NCBI RefSeq assembly: GCF_000742835.1
Contig: NZ_CP008941.1
Coordinates: forward strand, 310,001 to 374,000
Direction: 5' to 3'
DNA: 64,000 bases
Source: Candidatus Paracaedibacter acanthamoebae
GTDB lineage: Bacteria > Pseudomonadota > Alphaproteobacteria > Paracaedibacterales > Paracaedibacteraceae
Part shown: positions 1 through 8,200 of the stretch, piece by piece
Position numbering within the stretch: the first letter of the stretch is position 1
How the letters are laid out: each line of letters begins with the position of its first letter
Notes under the pieces: model-generated
The model's database searches: none
Seen by the model: only the letters and a program-made list of their open reading frames with translations
Told to the model about the DNA's origin: nothing
Translations under genes and position numbers: made by a program

Positions 1-983
1 CCTAAGGTTTGATAAGTCGCTCTTTGACTTAAATAGGCTCTTTGAGCTGCTAAATTAGATGAATTCCCGAGAGATACAGATCTTTTATCTGTATCTTTAA
101 TAAAAGAACTAATCATGATTTGCTGTTTAATGATGTTAGTGGCATCTTGGCTCATGAGGCCAAGTTGACCATAGGTCAAAGGGAGGTATTTTAGGAGTTC
201 AGCCTTAGCATTGATTAATCCCCCTTCCCCAAATAGCTTCTTTCCAAATACACTTGCCGAGACGTCAATAGTTTTAGGCCATTGAGCATTAAATTTCTCA
301 ACGCCTGCTTTACAAGTTATAGGACAAGCTGGACTACCAAGGTGACCTTCTTCTCTGGGCTCCCGCCACATAAAAGAACGTACCGGCGAGGCATTAGAGG
401 AGACAAGTCCCCAAATATCATCTGTTTTCTTGAGATCCTCTAGGGTATATTTTCGGCCCAACATGGCGTCATAGACAATACATTCATTGACAAATTGATG
501 CATATTTTCAGCAAGATCAGCATTGGTAATTTGGAACTGATTGGATTTTTGCATCAAATTACTGGCAAAGATGTATCCCGTGGATTGGAACTTTAAGTCA
601 TCCGGCATTGAGAAATTCTTTTCAACTTGCTCTGTCATTCCATATCCAATTTTACTGACATAGCCAGCAAACATGGCAAGTCCATAGGGAACATGATCAA
701 CAGAATCATGAAATCGTGAGACGGGATCATGAATATTGACCCGTGCTGTGGGGACAAACAAAATGCCTGTAATGATCGTTAAGGGTAAAATCCAAGAAGT
801 AAAGATTTTAGCTATATCATTATACAAAGCGTAAATAACCGCCCAGAGAGCCCCGACAATCATGCCCAATCGAATTAAGGGCTCGTATAACGTGCCAGAC
901 TTTGAATTCAAACACATAGCCAGAGCATTAAAAACACCTCTTAAAACTTCCCCATTCCCATAAGTATAAATATCATAAGCCAT
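1..983 (-). CDS. traG: TraG, F-type conjugation protein, N-terminal part (runs off window)
   Basis: An open frame read leftward from the ATG at 983-981 to the window edge, at least 327 codons. The product begins MAYDIYTYGNGEVLRGVFNA and then has several hydrophobic segments (IVGALWAVIYALY, WILPLTIITGILFVP), as expected for the inner-membrane N-terminal part of F TraG, which works in pilus assembly and mating-pair stabilisation. It starts 13 nt after the traH stop in the same direction, and traH-traG is the order in F and in Rickettsiales conjugative elements. A start-proximal RBS-like GGAGAAAG precedes the ATG. The C-terminal entry-exclusion/mating-stabilisation half lies outside the window. 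Identity rests on gene order and the N-terminal pattern. Confidence 0.88.
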   Translation of the reverse strand, partial: MAYDIYTYGNGEVLRGVFNALAMCLNSKSGTLYEPLIRLGMIVGALWAVIYALYNDIAKIFTSWILPLTIITGILFVPTARVNIHDPVSRFHDSVDHVPYGLAMFAGYVSKIGYGMTEQVEKNFSMPDDLKFQSTGYIFASNLMQKSNQFQITNADLAENMHQFVNECIVYDAMLGRKYTLEDLKKTDDIWGLVSSNASPVRSFMWREPREEGHLGSPACPITCKAGVEKFNAQWPKTIDVSASVFGKKLFGEGGLINAKAELLKYLPLTYGQLGLMSQDATNIIKQQIMISSFIKDTDKRSVSLGNSSNLAAQRAYLSQRATYQTL

Positions 984-995
984 TCGTCTTTCTCC

Positions 996-2405
996 TTATA
1001 GCCAGCCTTGTTCATCGGTCATGCTGCCTAACATGGCATGAAGTTGTTTTTCGATGAGTTGAGTTGCTTGAATAAAGGACAATGTGCTGTCCATTTGCTG
1101 ATAAGCACTTTGACGCCGTTCTGTAATTCGCTCGCGGGCCTGGCGCAAACTTTTAATAAACCGGTCAATATGCGCATCATCAACTTGCGCAGATTTTAAT
1201 TGGACAACACTTTCATGGACAATATCGAGAACTTCAAGAATATATTTGTAGAGAACATCCAAAGCAATCAGTTCTCCATATTGGTGAATATCCACAGGGG
1301 CATACCCTTTCCTAAAAGCTGTTACCACATTCAACATTTTATAGACAGGCAGACGGGTTGAATTGAGAAAATCCTGTTCTTCAGAGGTGGGAGCAACATC
1401 ATCATAAATTTTGTTCACCAAAGACTCTAAAATGTTCTGGGTTCGAATCAACAAGGCACTACTGGCGGATATCCTGACAGGCGACAAGATTGGATCTAGA
1501 CAGTCATTTGTTGTGCATTTGTAAACCTTTGTCTCGCCCCCTCCTAAGAGTCCATTCAGAAGATCATCCCGGTCTGCATAGCCGGGCAAGTTTATCACTT
1601 GAAAGGCATCACCTGATTTTCTAGAGATGATTGATCCGACCAAGGTTAAGAAGAGTTGGGCGAGTTCTTTATCTTTGATCAAAAATTCATTAGCTTGAAT
1701 GGCTTTCCACGATAGATTAAATTCGCCCACAAGCATATCTTTATAACGGGGATCACTCTCTTTTCTGGATAAAATATTGCTGCGATCTCCTTTGGCCCCA
1801 CAACCTTGCCGAGCCGCTGACCAGTCTGAAAAAGCCCCCAGATTCGTTCCCATAGCTTGACATAAGTGTTTTGAGGAGGCATCAGACTTGGGCCAGATTC
1901 CCCCTAAGGCCGTTGCAGCGGCCTCACAAGAACCAATGTTCATCTGGTTAATTTCCGTGGCGATTGCATTGAGCTCATTCATAATATTATAAATTTGAGG
2001 AGAAACTGATTGAACAGCCAACATAAAAGCATAAGATCCAGCAGCTGATCCTATATTCTGCAACATCTCCACCAGACGATCCGAACTGATATGAGAGAAT
2101 CCACCCGTCCATAAATCAATGCCGCCACATCCCGCTCTATAACCAGGCACTTGAAGTGTCATCAATTGCGCATTGCGAACTTGGTTACGGGTTACAATGC
2201 TACCGCCTGTATAATAACCGGCAGCTTGGTCCTTAAAAGCGGACGGCGTTGTCACATTTTTTGAAACACTGCGATTAAAAAATCCACGTAAATCTTTTTC
2301 GATACTGGCATGACCAGAAGTCATACCAACCATCAAAATAAAGGCACTTGCCTTTAAGGTCCCATAACTGAAATCCAAGACCCTATTGAAAAATTTGTTA
2401 TACAT
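996..2405 (-). CDS. traH: TraH, F-type conjugal pilus assembly protein
   Basis: 469 aa. I start it at the ATG at 2405-2403 (MYNKFFNRVLDFSYGT); the longer open frame upstream is only the antisense of a toxin-antitoxin pair. A signal-like segment (ASAFILMVGMTSGHA, residues about 19-33) precedes a typical TraH body: CGGIDLWTGGFSHISSDRLVEML, several cysteines (GSCEAA, HLCQAMG, RQGCGAKGD, CTTNDC) and a C-terminal helical tail. TraH is a periplasmic/outer-membrane-associated component of the F T4SS, working with TraF and TraW in pilus extension. It lies between traF and traG as in F. Oddly, only 20 nt separate its start from the oppositely transcribed toxin-antitoxin promoter region, and no convincing Shine-Dalgarno precedes the ATG, so its translation signals may have been displaced by that insertion. 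Confidence 0.92.
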   Translation of the reverse strand: MYNKFFNRVLDFSYGTLKASAFILMVGMTSGHASIEKDLRGFFNRSVSKNVTTPSAFKDQAAGYYTGGSIVTRNQVRNAQLMTLQVPGYRAGCGGIDLWTGGFSHISSDRLVEMLQNIGSAAGSYAFMLAVQSVSPQIYNIMNELNAIATEINQMNIGSCEAAATALGGIWPKSDASSKHLCQAMGTNLGAFSDWSAARQGCGAKGDRSNILSRKESDPRYKDMLVGEFNLSWKAIQANEFLIKDKELAQLFLTLVGSIISRKSGDAFQVINLPGYADRDDLLNGLLGGGETKVYKCTTNDCLDPILSPVRISASSALLIRTQNILESLVNKIYDDVAPTSEEQDFLNSTRLPVYKMLNVVTAFRKGYAPVDIHQYGELIALDVLYKYILEVLDIVHESVVQLKSAQVDDAHIDRFIKSLRQARERITERRQSAYQQMDSTLSFIQATQLIEKQLHAMLGSMTDEQGWL

Positions 2406-2443
2406 GTTATACTTATTTATAAGATGTGAAAGAAGGTGTTGAA

Positions 2444-2665
2444 ATGCTTGCAGTACGGTTACCAGCAAGTCTGGAAAAAAGATTGGCCGATTTGTCCTTA
2501 AAGACAAAACGGTCAAAGAGTTATTACGTAAAAAAAGCCTTGGAAGATTTCTTAGAAGACCAAGAAGAACTTCAAGAAGCAGTCGCCGCTTACGAGGAGT
2601 TTCTTGCCTCTGGCAGAAAGGGATCGACTCTTGAGGAAATGAAAAAGCGATATGGGTTTGAGTAA
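2444..2665 (+). CDS. RelB-like ribbon-helix-helix antitoxin
   Basis: 73 aa starting MLAVRLPASLEKRLADLSLKTKRSKSYYVKKALEDFLED. This is the standard ribbon-helix-helix start of chromosomal/plasmid RelB-type antitoxins: a beta strand (MLAVRLP) followed by two helices, then an acidic toxin-binding tail (EELQEAVAAYEEF, LEEMKKRYGFE). The ATG at 2444 is preferred to the GTG at 2426 because AGAAGG sits 7 nt upstream. The stop overlaps the downstream toxin start by 14 nt, the usual toxin-antitoxin coupling. The protein should bind its own promoter and neutralise the toxin. The pair lies on the strand opposite the tra genes, in the traF-traH gap. Family assignment is confident; the exact subfamily is not. 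Confidence 0.85.
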   Translation: MLAVRLPASLEKRLADLSLKTKRSKSYYVKKALEDFLEDQEELQEAVAAYEEFLASGRKGSTLEEMKKRYGFE

Positions 2666-2936
2666 AAATTGGACACTGATTTTCTCTCCAAAAGTTGAAC
2701 GGGAATTTAAGAAACTGGATCGACCGATTCAGGGTCGCCTTTTTAGTTTTTTTGATAAACTTGTCCAGGAGCCTGATCCCAAAGTCCATGGCAAGCCCTT
2801 GAAAGGCCAGCTGAGTTCTTTCTGGTCGTATCGAATCGGCGATTATCGGGTTATCTGTCGCTTGGAAGAAGACAAAATGACGATCGTCGCCTTGAAAGTG
2901 GGTCATCGTAAAGATGTTTACGACTTTATTCCATAA
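2652..2936 (+). CDS. RelE/ParE-superfamily toxin
   Basis: 94 aa, beginning MGLSKNWTLIFSPKVEREFKKLDRPIQGRLFSFFDKL and containing PKVHGKPLKGQLSSFWSYRIGDYRVICRLEEDKMTIVALKVGHRKDVYDFIP. The order FSPKxExxFKKLD, GKPLKGxLxxxWxYRIGDYRVIC, then VGHRKDVY is the RelE signature; basic residues in the YRIGDYR and HRKDVY stretches are those that act on ribosome-bound mRNA in RelE. It overlaps the antitoxin gene and should be co-translated with it. Both frames are intact, so the module is probably active and could act as an addiction cassette for the conjugative segment. The stop lies 8 nt from the convergent traF stop. Confidence 0.87.
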   Translation: MGLSKNWTLIFSPKVEREFKKLDRPIQGRLFSFFDKLVQEPDPKVHGKPLKGQLSSFWSYRIGDYRVICRLEEDKMTIVALKVGHRKDVYDFIP

Positions 2937-2944
2937 GTTAATAA

Positions 2945-3685
2945 TCATTTATTCCCCCTTGTTAGCACCATGATCCTATTCTCCATTTCATCGATGCTGG
3001 TCATGCCTTGAGCCACTTGAATAACGTCTTCTTTTTCTGGGTTGACGGCAAATAAGGAAGGCAAAGCGGTGACATTCCATTGACTTGCCAGCCCATTATC
3101 TGGAACAGCATTAGGAAACAGATCAATTGGCCCGCCATCTAAACTAATGGCTAAAACTTCCCAGCCATACTGGTCCGCAAAGAATTTGACAATTGGTGCG
3201 AACTGGTGGCAGTAAGAACAGTTACTGGCATAAAAGAAAAATAATCCGTGGCTTTGAGAGAGTGATTGAATGACCTGTTGTTTCTCTTCTTTTTGTTGGT
3301 CTAAATAAACGTGGACAGCTTTCTGGTTCACTGGTGCAATCAAGGTATGATCAAGGCCTGCATTAGAAAACACGTTCTTCATCCACGTTTGAGAAAAGGT
3401 CTGGGACCGATTCATCATATCTTGCTGCATTTCCTGATATCGGCTGACATTTTGAGAGGTAGGGTTAATCCAGGCCTGAGCCAACCGGTTTTCCAACTCT
3501 TCTCGATAAGCTTTCATCTTTTCTCCAGGAGTTAGAGGCTTTTTACGGTCCTTTTCTTGAGGTTTCGGCTCTTCTGGAATTGGTAACTTTTCATACCAAT
3601 GCCAACCCCGGGCATGGTCTTGATAGAAGGTTTTGGCATGACTATCTGAAAACAATAAAATCAGAAATAATGTCATTTTTATCAA
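2945..3685 (-). CDS. traF: TraF, periplasmic thioredoxin-like pilus assembly protein
   Basis: 246 aa. A short signal peptide (MIKMTLFLILLFSDSHA) is followed by FYQDHARGWHWYEKLP, the TraF-type start, a helical linker, and a thioredoxin-fold C-terminal half with SQSHGLFFFYASNCSYCHQFAP. The CSYC pair is the CxxC redox motif; F TraF itself lacks an active CxxC whereas TrbB has one, so this protein may combine TraF and TrbB roles (inference). TraF-type proteins act in the periplasm with TraH and TraW in pilus extension. The start overlaps the traN stop by 4 nt (ATGA), showing translational coupling. Distance to traH is filled by the opposite-strand toxin-antitoxin pair. Confidence 0.88.
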   Translation of the reverse strand: MIKMTLFLILLFSDSHAKTFYQDHARGWHWYEKLPIPEEPKPQEKDRKKPLTPGEKMKAYREELENRLAQAWINPTSQNVSRYQEMQQDMMNRSQTFSQTWMKNVFSNAGLDHTLIAPVNQKAVHVYLDQQKEEKQQVIQSLSQSHGLFFFYASNCSYCHQFAPIVKFFADQYGWEVLAISLDGGPIDLFPNAVPDNGLASQWNVTALPSLFAVNPEKEDVIQVAQGMTSIDEMENRIMVLTRGNK

Positions 3686-5187
3686 TTTGAAAATCCTTCT
3701 GATTTGAGCTTCATACTCTCTTTAACGCGGTCTAACGTGATCGTTTTTGACATTTCGTCAGGATTCTTTTTGGTAAAGTTTTTTTGGACGCCTTCGTAAA
3801 GTTCGGATAGATTCATTTTTGAGAAATCCAACCCACTCAACTCTTCTGGCTTGAGACCTCGGCAATCAGGAGATTTGGGATCTCCCCAAGAGAGACCCAA
3901 TTGGCCCCTGCCTTGTTCCTGAATCAATCGGGATAATTTAGATCCAAAACAGCAGAAACTTGTCTTCTTCCTTATACAGACCCCTGCCTTCTTTTCAGCA
4001 CAATAGGTTCCGACCATAACGCATCGGTTGTTTCTTCTAAGATCAACAAGCTGTTTTTCTTCTGCTTTACAGGAGGAAAGTCCAAGATCTGTCCCCCATC
4101 CTTTTCCAGTTCCACAACAGTCTTTAAAATTGATGCAATGCTTGGAACATTGCTTGACTTCGCCTTTAAAAATGGAAATCTTGGCGCGCATATCGTCTTG
4201 AATAGACTTCAGGATAGAGAGCTGACTTAAAGCTTCAAGCATTTCACCATTGGCCTCATAGGAAGAGTCGGCACAATTTCCTGTTAAACAGAAGGGACTG
4301 GTTGATGAGGTTGAGCGGTATCTTGTTTGATGTTGTTTTTGACCGCCACACAAATAAGTTTGCTGCCAAACGACACAGCGCCCTACTTCACGTTGCTGAC
4401 ACTCTGACTTTGTTTGTTGGCAACCCATAGCCTTTAATTTCTGACAGTTATTTTTAATTGGGTGAGAACAGGAGTAAATAAGGGTTTCCTCAAAATGATC
4501 TCGCGTGACTGGTTCATCTTGAATCGTCCGAGTTTCATTTTTTTGACTGTTGATCTTTTGAGCATAACGGCATACCCCTCTATCAGCCATGTCTTCCAAA
4601 ACCTGACAGTCATCAACCCATTCTTCTTTTTCAACAATAACTTGTTTGGGTGTATAACCACTGACTCTGGACTGGCACCCAGGACTGCAATATTTTTTAC
4701 TGCCTTTCCATTTATGCTTCCAATGGCCACTACAATACTGTTGAGTAATGGGCCTGGACGGGATAATTTTTAAGGCAATTTCTAAATGACGATGACAGGT
4801 GCGCGTATATTCTTCCCCTCCTTCTTCACACTGATGAAGCTCACCTTGTTCTGGCTCTCCTTCTGCTTGGATAATGACTTCCTTCATTGCTTTTTCCGGA
4901 TCTTTTTGGACTTCAGTGGCGACGGTGAATAAAGGGTTTGTTTCGGGGTCCAAACGGTAAGATTCGCGACTTTCAGAGATTTCTTTAATTGATTGGGCTA
5001 CCTGATTTGTCGATGTCTCTTGAACAGTTGCCTCTCCTATAGATCCCCCATCCAAGGTAGCTTCTTTTGGTGAAGCCGTTTTATAGCCGGGGACGATATA
5101 AGGATTCGTTGTTTGAGAAACATTTTTATTCTTCTCCAACAACTGTTGCGTATAAGCAAGCCCGTTTTGGTGGGATTTCATCGCCAT
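3682..5187 (-). CDS. traN: TraN, cysteine-rich outer-membrane mating-pair stabilisation protein
   Basis: 501 aa from the ATG at 5187. Very cysteine-rich with paired cysteines (HQCEEGGEEYTRTCHR, CSGHWKHKWKGSKKYCSPGCQS, CSKHCINFKDCCGTGKGWG, CVMVGTYCAEKKAGVCIRKKTSFCCFGSKLSRLIQEQGRGQLG), the hallmark of the TraN C-terminal domain. TraN is an outer-membrane adhesin that stabilises mating pairs. The annotated ATG gives no signal peptide, but the same frame upstream reads KILIHTIILCTPLMA just before MKSHQNG, an obvious signal peptide with no ATG, GTG or TTG in front of it; the only candidates are ATA at 5229-5227, which overlaps the trbC stop, or ATT at 5223. Either a rare start codon is used or an ATG has mutated. 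The gene overlaps traF by 4 nt. Confidence 0.88.
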   Translation of the reverse strand: MAMKSHQNGLAYTQQLLEKNKNVSQTTNPYIVPGYKTASPKEATLDGGSIGEATVQETSTNQVAQSIKEISESRESYRLDPETNPLFTVATEVQKDPEKAMKEVIIQAEGEPEQGELHQCEEGGEEYTRTCHRHLEIALKIIPSRPITQQYCSGHWKHKWKGSKKYCSPGCQSRVSGYTPKQVIVEKEEWVDDCQVLEDMADRGVCRYAQKINSQKNETRTIQDEPVTRDHFEETLIYSCSHPIKNNCQKLKAMGCQQTKSECQQREVGRCVVWQQTYLCGGQKQHQTRYRSTSSTSPFCLTGNCADSSYEANGEMLEALSQLSILKSIQDDMRAKISIFKGEVKQCSKHCINFKDCCGTGKGWGTDLGLSSCKAEEKQLVDLRRNNRCVMVGTYCAEKKAGVCIRKKTSFCCFGSKLSRLIQEQGRGQLGLSWGDPKSPDCRGLKPEELSGLDFSKMNLSELYEGVQKNFTKKNPDEMSKTITLDRVKESMKLKSEGFSN

Positions 5188-5225
5188 AAGTGGGGTACAA
5201 AGAATTATAGTATGGATAAGAATTT

Positions 5226-5771
5226 TTATGCGGCTTCCCGAAGCTTAGTTGCCGCAAAACTTAATGTCACATTTCCGCTTAATCTTGCCGTCTCTTTCCC
5301 CTCTCGCAGCATAATGAAGGTCGGCACTTGAGTAATTTTATACGCTTCAAAGCTTTGAGGATTAATCTCCATTTCTGTTTTCAATTCTTTAATCTTTAAG
5401 GCTGTCTTTTTAAAACTATTCTCAACCAATCCTCTTAGAACCAATGTTACCTTTTGACCGGAGAAAGTTATACTGTCCGCCAATGCTTTCAAAGATGCTT
5501 CAGGCATAGAAAATGAGATAAAAATGAGAATTTGATCGGATTGACTCTGGGACGTTGTTTTTGGATCACTTATTGCTTTCTTGTATAAAAGTTCAGCCTG
5601 ACAACAAGGCTTATGGGGGCCTTTTGCTGTCTTATGGGTCATTGTTGTAGCCCAGTCAAGCCCTGCTTGGTAAGCTGGGTTTTCTTGAAGGCCTTTCATA
5701 TCCTTGCCCAGAGTTGGAGGAGTAGAGGCTATAGAAAAAGTTGAGAGGGCTAAAATTACAGTAGACAACAT
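5226..5771 (-). CDS. trbC: TrbC, F-type pilus assembly protein
   Basis: 181 aa starting at the ATG at 5771 (MLSTVILALSTFSIASTPP), which is preceded by a strong GGAGGAAAA Shine-Dalgarno and encodes a signal peptide; longer in-frame starts lie inside traU and lack these signals. The C-terminal half (DQILIFISFSMPEASLKALADSITFSGQKVTLVLRGL, then SFEAYKITQVPTFIMLREG) is the TrbC_Ftype thioredoxin-like domain, ending with the IxxVPTF cis-Pro loop. It acts in the periplasm in F-pilus assembly. The start overlaps traU by 16 nt and the stop overlaps the presumed start region of traN, consistent with one polycistronic message. Confidence 0.9.
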   Translation of the reverse strand: MLSTVILALSTFSIASTPPTLGKDMKGLQENPAYQAGLDWATTMTHKTAKGPHKPCCQAELLYKKAISDPKTTSQSQSDQILIFISFSMPEASLKALADSITFSGQKVTLVLRGLVENSFKKTALKIKELKTEMEINPQSFEAYKITQVPTFIMLREGKETARLSGNVTLSFAATKLREAA

Positions 5772-6760
5772 GATCTTTTCCTCCAGATTAGATAAGCAAA
5801 GTCCTCCCCTTGGTAAGGAAATTCCTTCCCACTCGCCCAAAGTTGTTCACTACGGCCTAAGGGATGACATTGACGAGAAGCGGTTGAAGGAATGGGATAG
5901 ACTATCTGAGTCTTATATTGGCTTTTTTGAATGATGGGCATAGGAAAACGATTACAAAGCCCTTCAGTTCCAACCGTTCCCCACAGAAGCCCTTCTCGGT
6001 GAAGTTTGGCTATCATTCTCTCAACAAGCAGCAAGCTTGCTTGAACACCGCCCACATGAGCGGCCACTGTTCCCACAAAGGGATATAGACTCCCCTGACA
6101 GCCAGCACACCAGAACAATGGATCCAGGGGGAAACCGGCACTGGCTGCGACACAATCAGCAGCACAAGCTGCTTGAGCAATAGGATTGGCAAATAGCACG
6201 GCTTCAGGATTTAAGATAAATGCCGTTTCATCGTCATCCCAGAAGGGATCAAGCTCACTCATATACCCCAAATCAGGATCACCTTTTTCCATGCAACTAA
6301 AGTCTGTTAGAAGCTCGAGCCAATAAAGCAAAGGATACATATACCAGTGGACTTGGTAGAAACTGGCTCTTGTTCGAGTTGTTCGCCCATTATCGACAGC
6401 CCCCTGTCCTTTAACACTCTGCTGCATCAACTGAATGCCGCCCATAGCAACAAGGCAGTAAGGTTCTCTTGTCACATCAACAAGTCTTACGGGTTCCCAA
6501 AAGGAAATCGGAATACCATACCTTATATAAGGCGGCACTGGCATTGGGCATTGGCATATTGGAGACCTTGTCACATTGGGTGTATCCTCTCCACCAGCGG
6601 ATACCCTTACCCCACTAATTGTAATTGGGAAAATGCAACTCCAGCAAACATCTGTAATGGGATTCACAAATCGCCCCTGACACTTCGCATGAGATAAGGT
6701 CATACCCATTATGATAAAAATGAATATTTGCCAGACTTTTTGCAGCCTTTGATTAGTCAT
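5756..6760 (-). CDS. traU: TraU, periplasmic DNA-transfer protein
   Basis: 334 aa, close to the length of F TraU. Signal peptide MTNQRLQKVWQIFIFIIMGMTLSHA, then CQGRFVNPITDVCWSCIFPITISGVRV, the diagnostic TraU start, followed by PICQCPMPVPP, GIPISFWEPVRLVDVTREPYC and many conserved cysteines (CAADCVAASAGFPLDPLFWCAGCQGSLYPF). TraU is a periplasmic protein needed for DNA transfer, probably acting after pilus contact. It overlaps traW by 8 nt and trbC by 16 nt. The frame is complete, with no sign of decay. Confidence 0.95.
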   Translation of the reverse strand: MTNQRLQKVWQIFIFIIMGMTLSHAKCQGRFVNPITDVCWSCIFPITISGVRVSAGGEDTPNVTRSPICQCPMPVPPYIRYGIPISFWEPVRLVDVTREPYCLVAMGGIQLMQQSVKGQGAVDNGRTTRTRASFYQVHWYMYPLLYWLELLTDFSCMEKGDPDLGYMSELDPFWDDDETAFILNPEAVLFANPIAQAACAADCVAASAGFPLDPLFWCAGCQGSLYPFVGTVAAHVGGVQASLLLVERMIAKLHREGLLWGTVGTEGLCNRFPMPIIQKSQYKTQIVYPIPSTASRQCHPLGRSEQLWASGKEFPYQGEDFAYLIWRKRSCCLL

Positions 6761-7364
6761 GATTGGCTTCCTGTTCTAAAGCAAGAGTATCAATTTGCAG
6801 CTTGTCATCGTTCTGAGTCACAAGTGTAGGAACTTCTGTAATCCCCAGTTTCTTGACCAATTTCCCGCCTTGATCAAAGAAAACAGCAAAATCATTTTCT
6901 TGAGCTAATTTAAAAGGAGATCCTTGGACCAAAATCAATTTAGCTCTGGGATTTCTAGTGTGTTGAGATAAAGCCCAAGCCACTTGTTCTGGATCCTCTC
7001 CATTAATGAACAGCAACGGTTTTGTCAAGGCATGGGTTTTAAGAGGATTGATAACGGTACCAGCCTGCTGGAAGATTCGACCCTCATGATCTTTCAGGTC
7101 ATAAGGCACTTTGATGCTGGGATCATAAAATCGGGTTGTGCTCGTTGTAGCCCGGCTTATGCCCTTAACAGCCACGGGATTTAAGGCTTTATGCTTCATC
7201 TGGTCTTGAACAATCTGTTGATGGGATTCCAGTTGACCTAATTCTGAAAGATGACCTAGTTTTTTCTCAATAACTTCAAGCAAACTCTCCTCCGCAATGG
7301 GAAAGGTTGTGCCGAAAGATCCAAGATCTTTGGCATAGAGACCAGAGATTAGAGACAGTAAAAG
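6753..7364 (-). pseudogene. traW: TraW, 5'-truncated by an IS6-family insertion
   Basis: The open frame reads, from the IS junction at 7364, LLLSLISGLYAKDLGSFGTT, then PIAEESLLEVIEKKLGHLSE. This is the end of a signal peptide followed by the classic mature TraW start (KDLGxxGxxxPIAExSLLxxI). The rest contains RFYDPSIKVPYDLKDHEGRIFQQAGTVINPL and GITEVPTLV, typical of TraW. The start codon and first residues of the signal peptide are missing because the IS element begins at 7365. A TTG at 7283 could give a cytoplasmic fragment only. TraW is a periplasmic partner of TraF/TraH in F-pilus assembly, so its loss predicts a non-functional transfer system unless another copy exists. Upstream genes such as traC are absent. 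Confidence 0.88.
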
Positions 7365-8200
7365 GGCACCGTCAACTTAACTAAAAAAGGTTATATTGTG
7401 GTTATGAACTGTCAATTTTAGACAGAAAGAAGCTCTAGAGCCGCCTCCAGCCAAATGGTCTTGGCGGCGGCAAAAGCAAACCGTTGATCAGGAGCTTTAT
7501 TCTTGTACCGACTAACTTCTACTGAAAAGATATTGCGGACCTTCCCCATCAGGGACAATAATCTCTGAACGCCAGGAGCAGACTTAAATTTTATCAAGCA
7601 TTTTTCTTTGCGGCGAGTCGGTTGATGGGCGTTTTCAATACGATTGTTGAGCCGCTTGTGAGTCCTGTGATCTGCTTTACGGCACATGAATTGGATCGGC
7701 TTTACATAGCTTTTCAATTTGTCGGTAACAATAACTCTTGGGGCTGGGTACGTCCCCAATAATCGGCTTAGGAATCTGATAGCAGATTTCTTATTGCGAT
7801 GTTTTTGGAGAAAGATATCGAGCTCGATTCCGTCGCTATCGACGGCTCTCCATAAGACAAACACCTCTCCATTAATCTTAAGAGCCATTTCATCCAGGTG
7901 CCATTTATCACTTGGTTTCCTCTCATGCTTCTTGATGACATCTATAAAATGAAGAGCGAATTTAGTGCACCATTTCCTGACTGTCTCATGACTCAGGATA
8001 ATTCCTCGAAAGGCTAGTTGTTCCTGGACATCTCTATAACTAAGGTTAAAGCGGTAATAAAGCCATACAGCTTGACTGATTATTGAGACTGGGAAGCGGT
8101 GACGTTTGGGAGCTTTGGTTAAAGACATGACAGAATCATACCAGGTTTATTTTTTCCTTACTTTATTCCTATTTTGATCCTTTGTTAAGTTGACGGTGCC
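7365..8200 (-). mobile_element. IS6-family insertion sequence, copy A (836 bp)
   Basis: Bounded by perfect 17-bp terminal inverted repeats (GGCACCGTCAACTTAAC at 7365 and its complement ending at 8200), enclosing one DDE transposase gene on the minus strand. Copy B at 9434-10269 is almost identical and in the opposite orientation. The 8-bp flanks (AGTAAAAG left, AGGTCCAC right) do not match, so no target duplication remains; the left junction cuts traW and the right junction cuts a parA-like gene, suggesting IS-mediated deletion or rearrangement rather than a simple insertion. Confidence 0.92.
7418..8128 (-). CDS. IS6-family transposase (copy A)
   Basis: 236 aa with the short DDE layout of IS6/IS26-like transposases: an N-terminal helix-turn-helix-like part (FNLSYRDVQEQLAFRGIILSHETVRKWC), then the catalytic residues in DKWHLDEMALKI (first Asp), VIVTDKLKSY (second Asp) and NNRIENAHQPTRRKEK (Glu). 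It catalyses replicative transposition and cointegrate formation. Full length and intact; it differs from copy B by a single residue (VEVSRY versus VKVSRY). ATG lies 73 nt inside the right terminal repeat. Confidence 0.95.
   Translation of the reverse strand: MSLTKAPKRHRFPVSIISQAVWLYYRFNLSYRDVQEQLAFRGIILSHETVRKWCTKFALHFIDVIKKHERKPSDKWHLDEMALKINGEVFVLWRAVDSDGIELDIFLQKHRNKKSAIRFLSRLLGTYPAPRVIVTDKLKSYVKPIQFMCRKADHRTHKRLNNRIENAHQPTRRKEKCLIKFKSAPGVQRLLSLMGKVRNIFSVEVSRYKNKAPDQRFAFAAAKTIWLEAALELLSV

Noticed and set aside
2406-2948. N-terminal extension of TraH to 650 aa
   Set aside because: The extra 181 residues are the antisense of the intact toxin-antitoxin pair, have no TraH similarity, and a signal-bearing TraH start exists at 2405.
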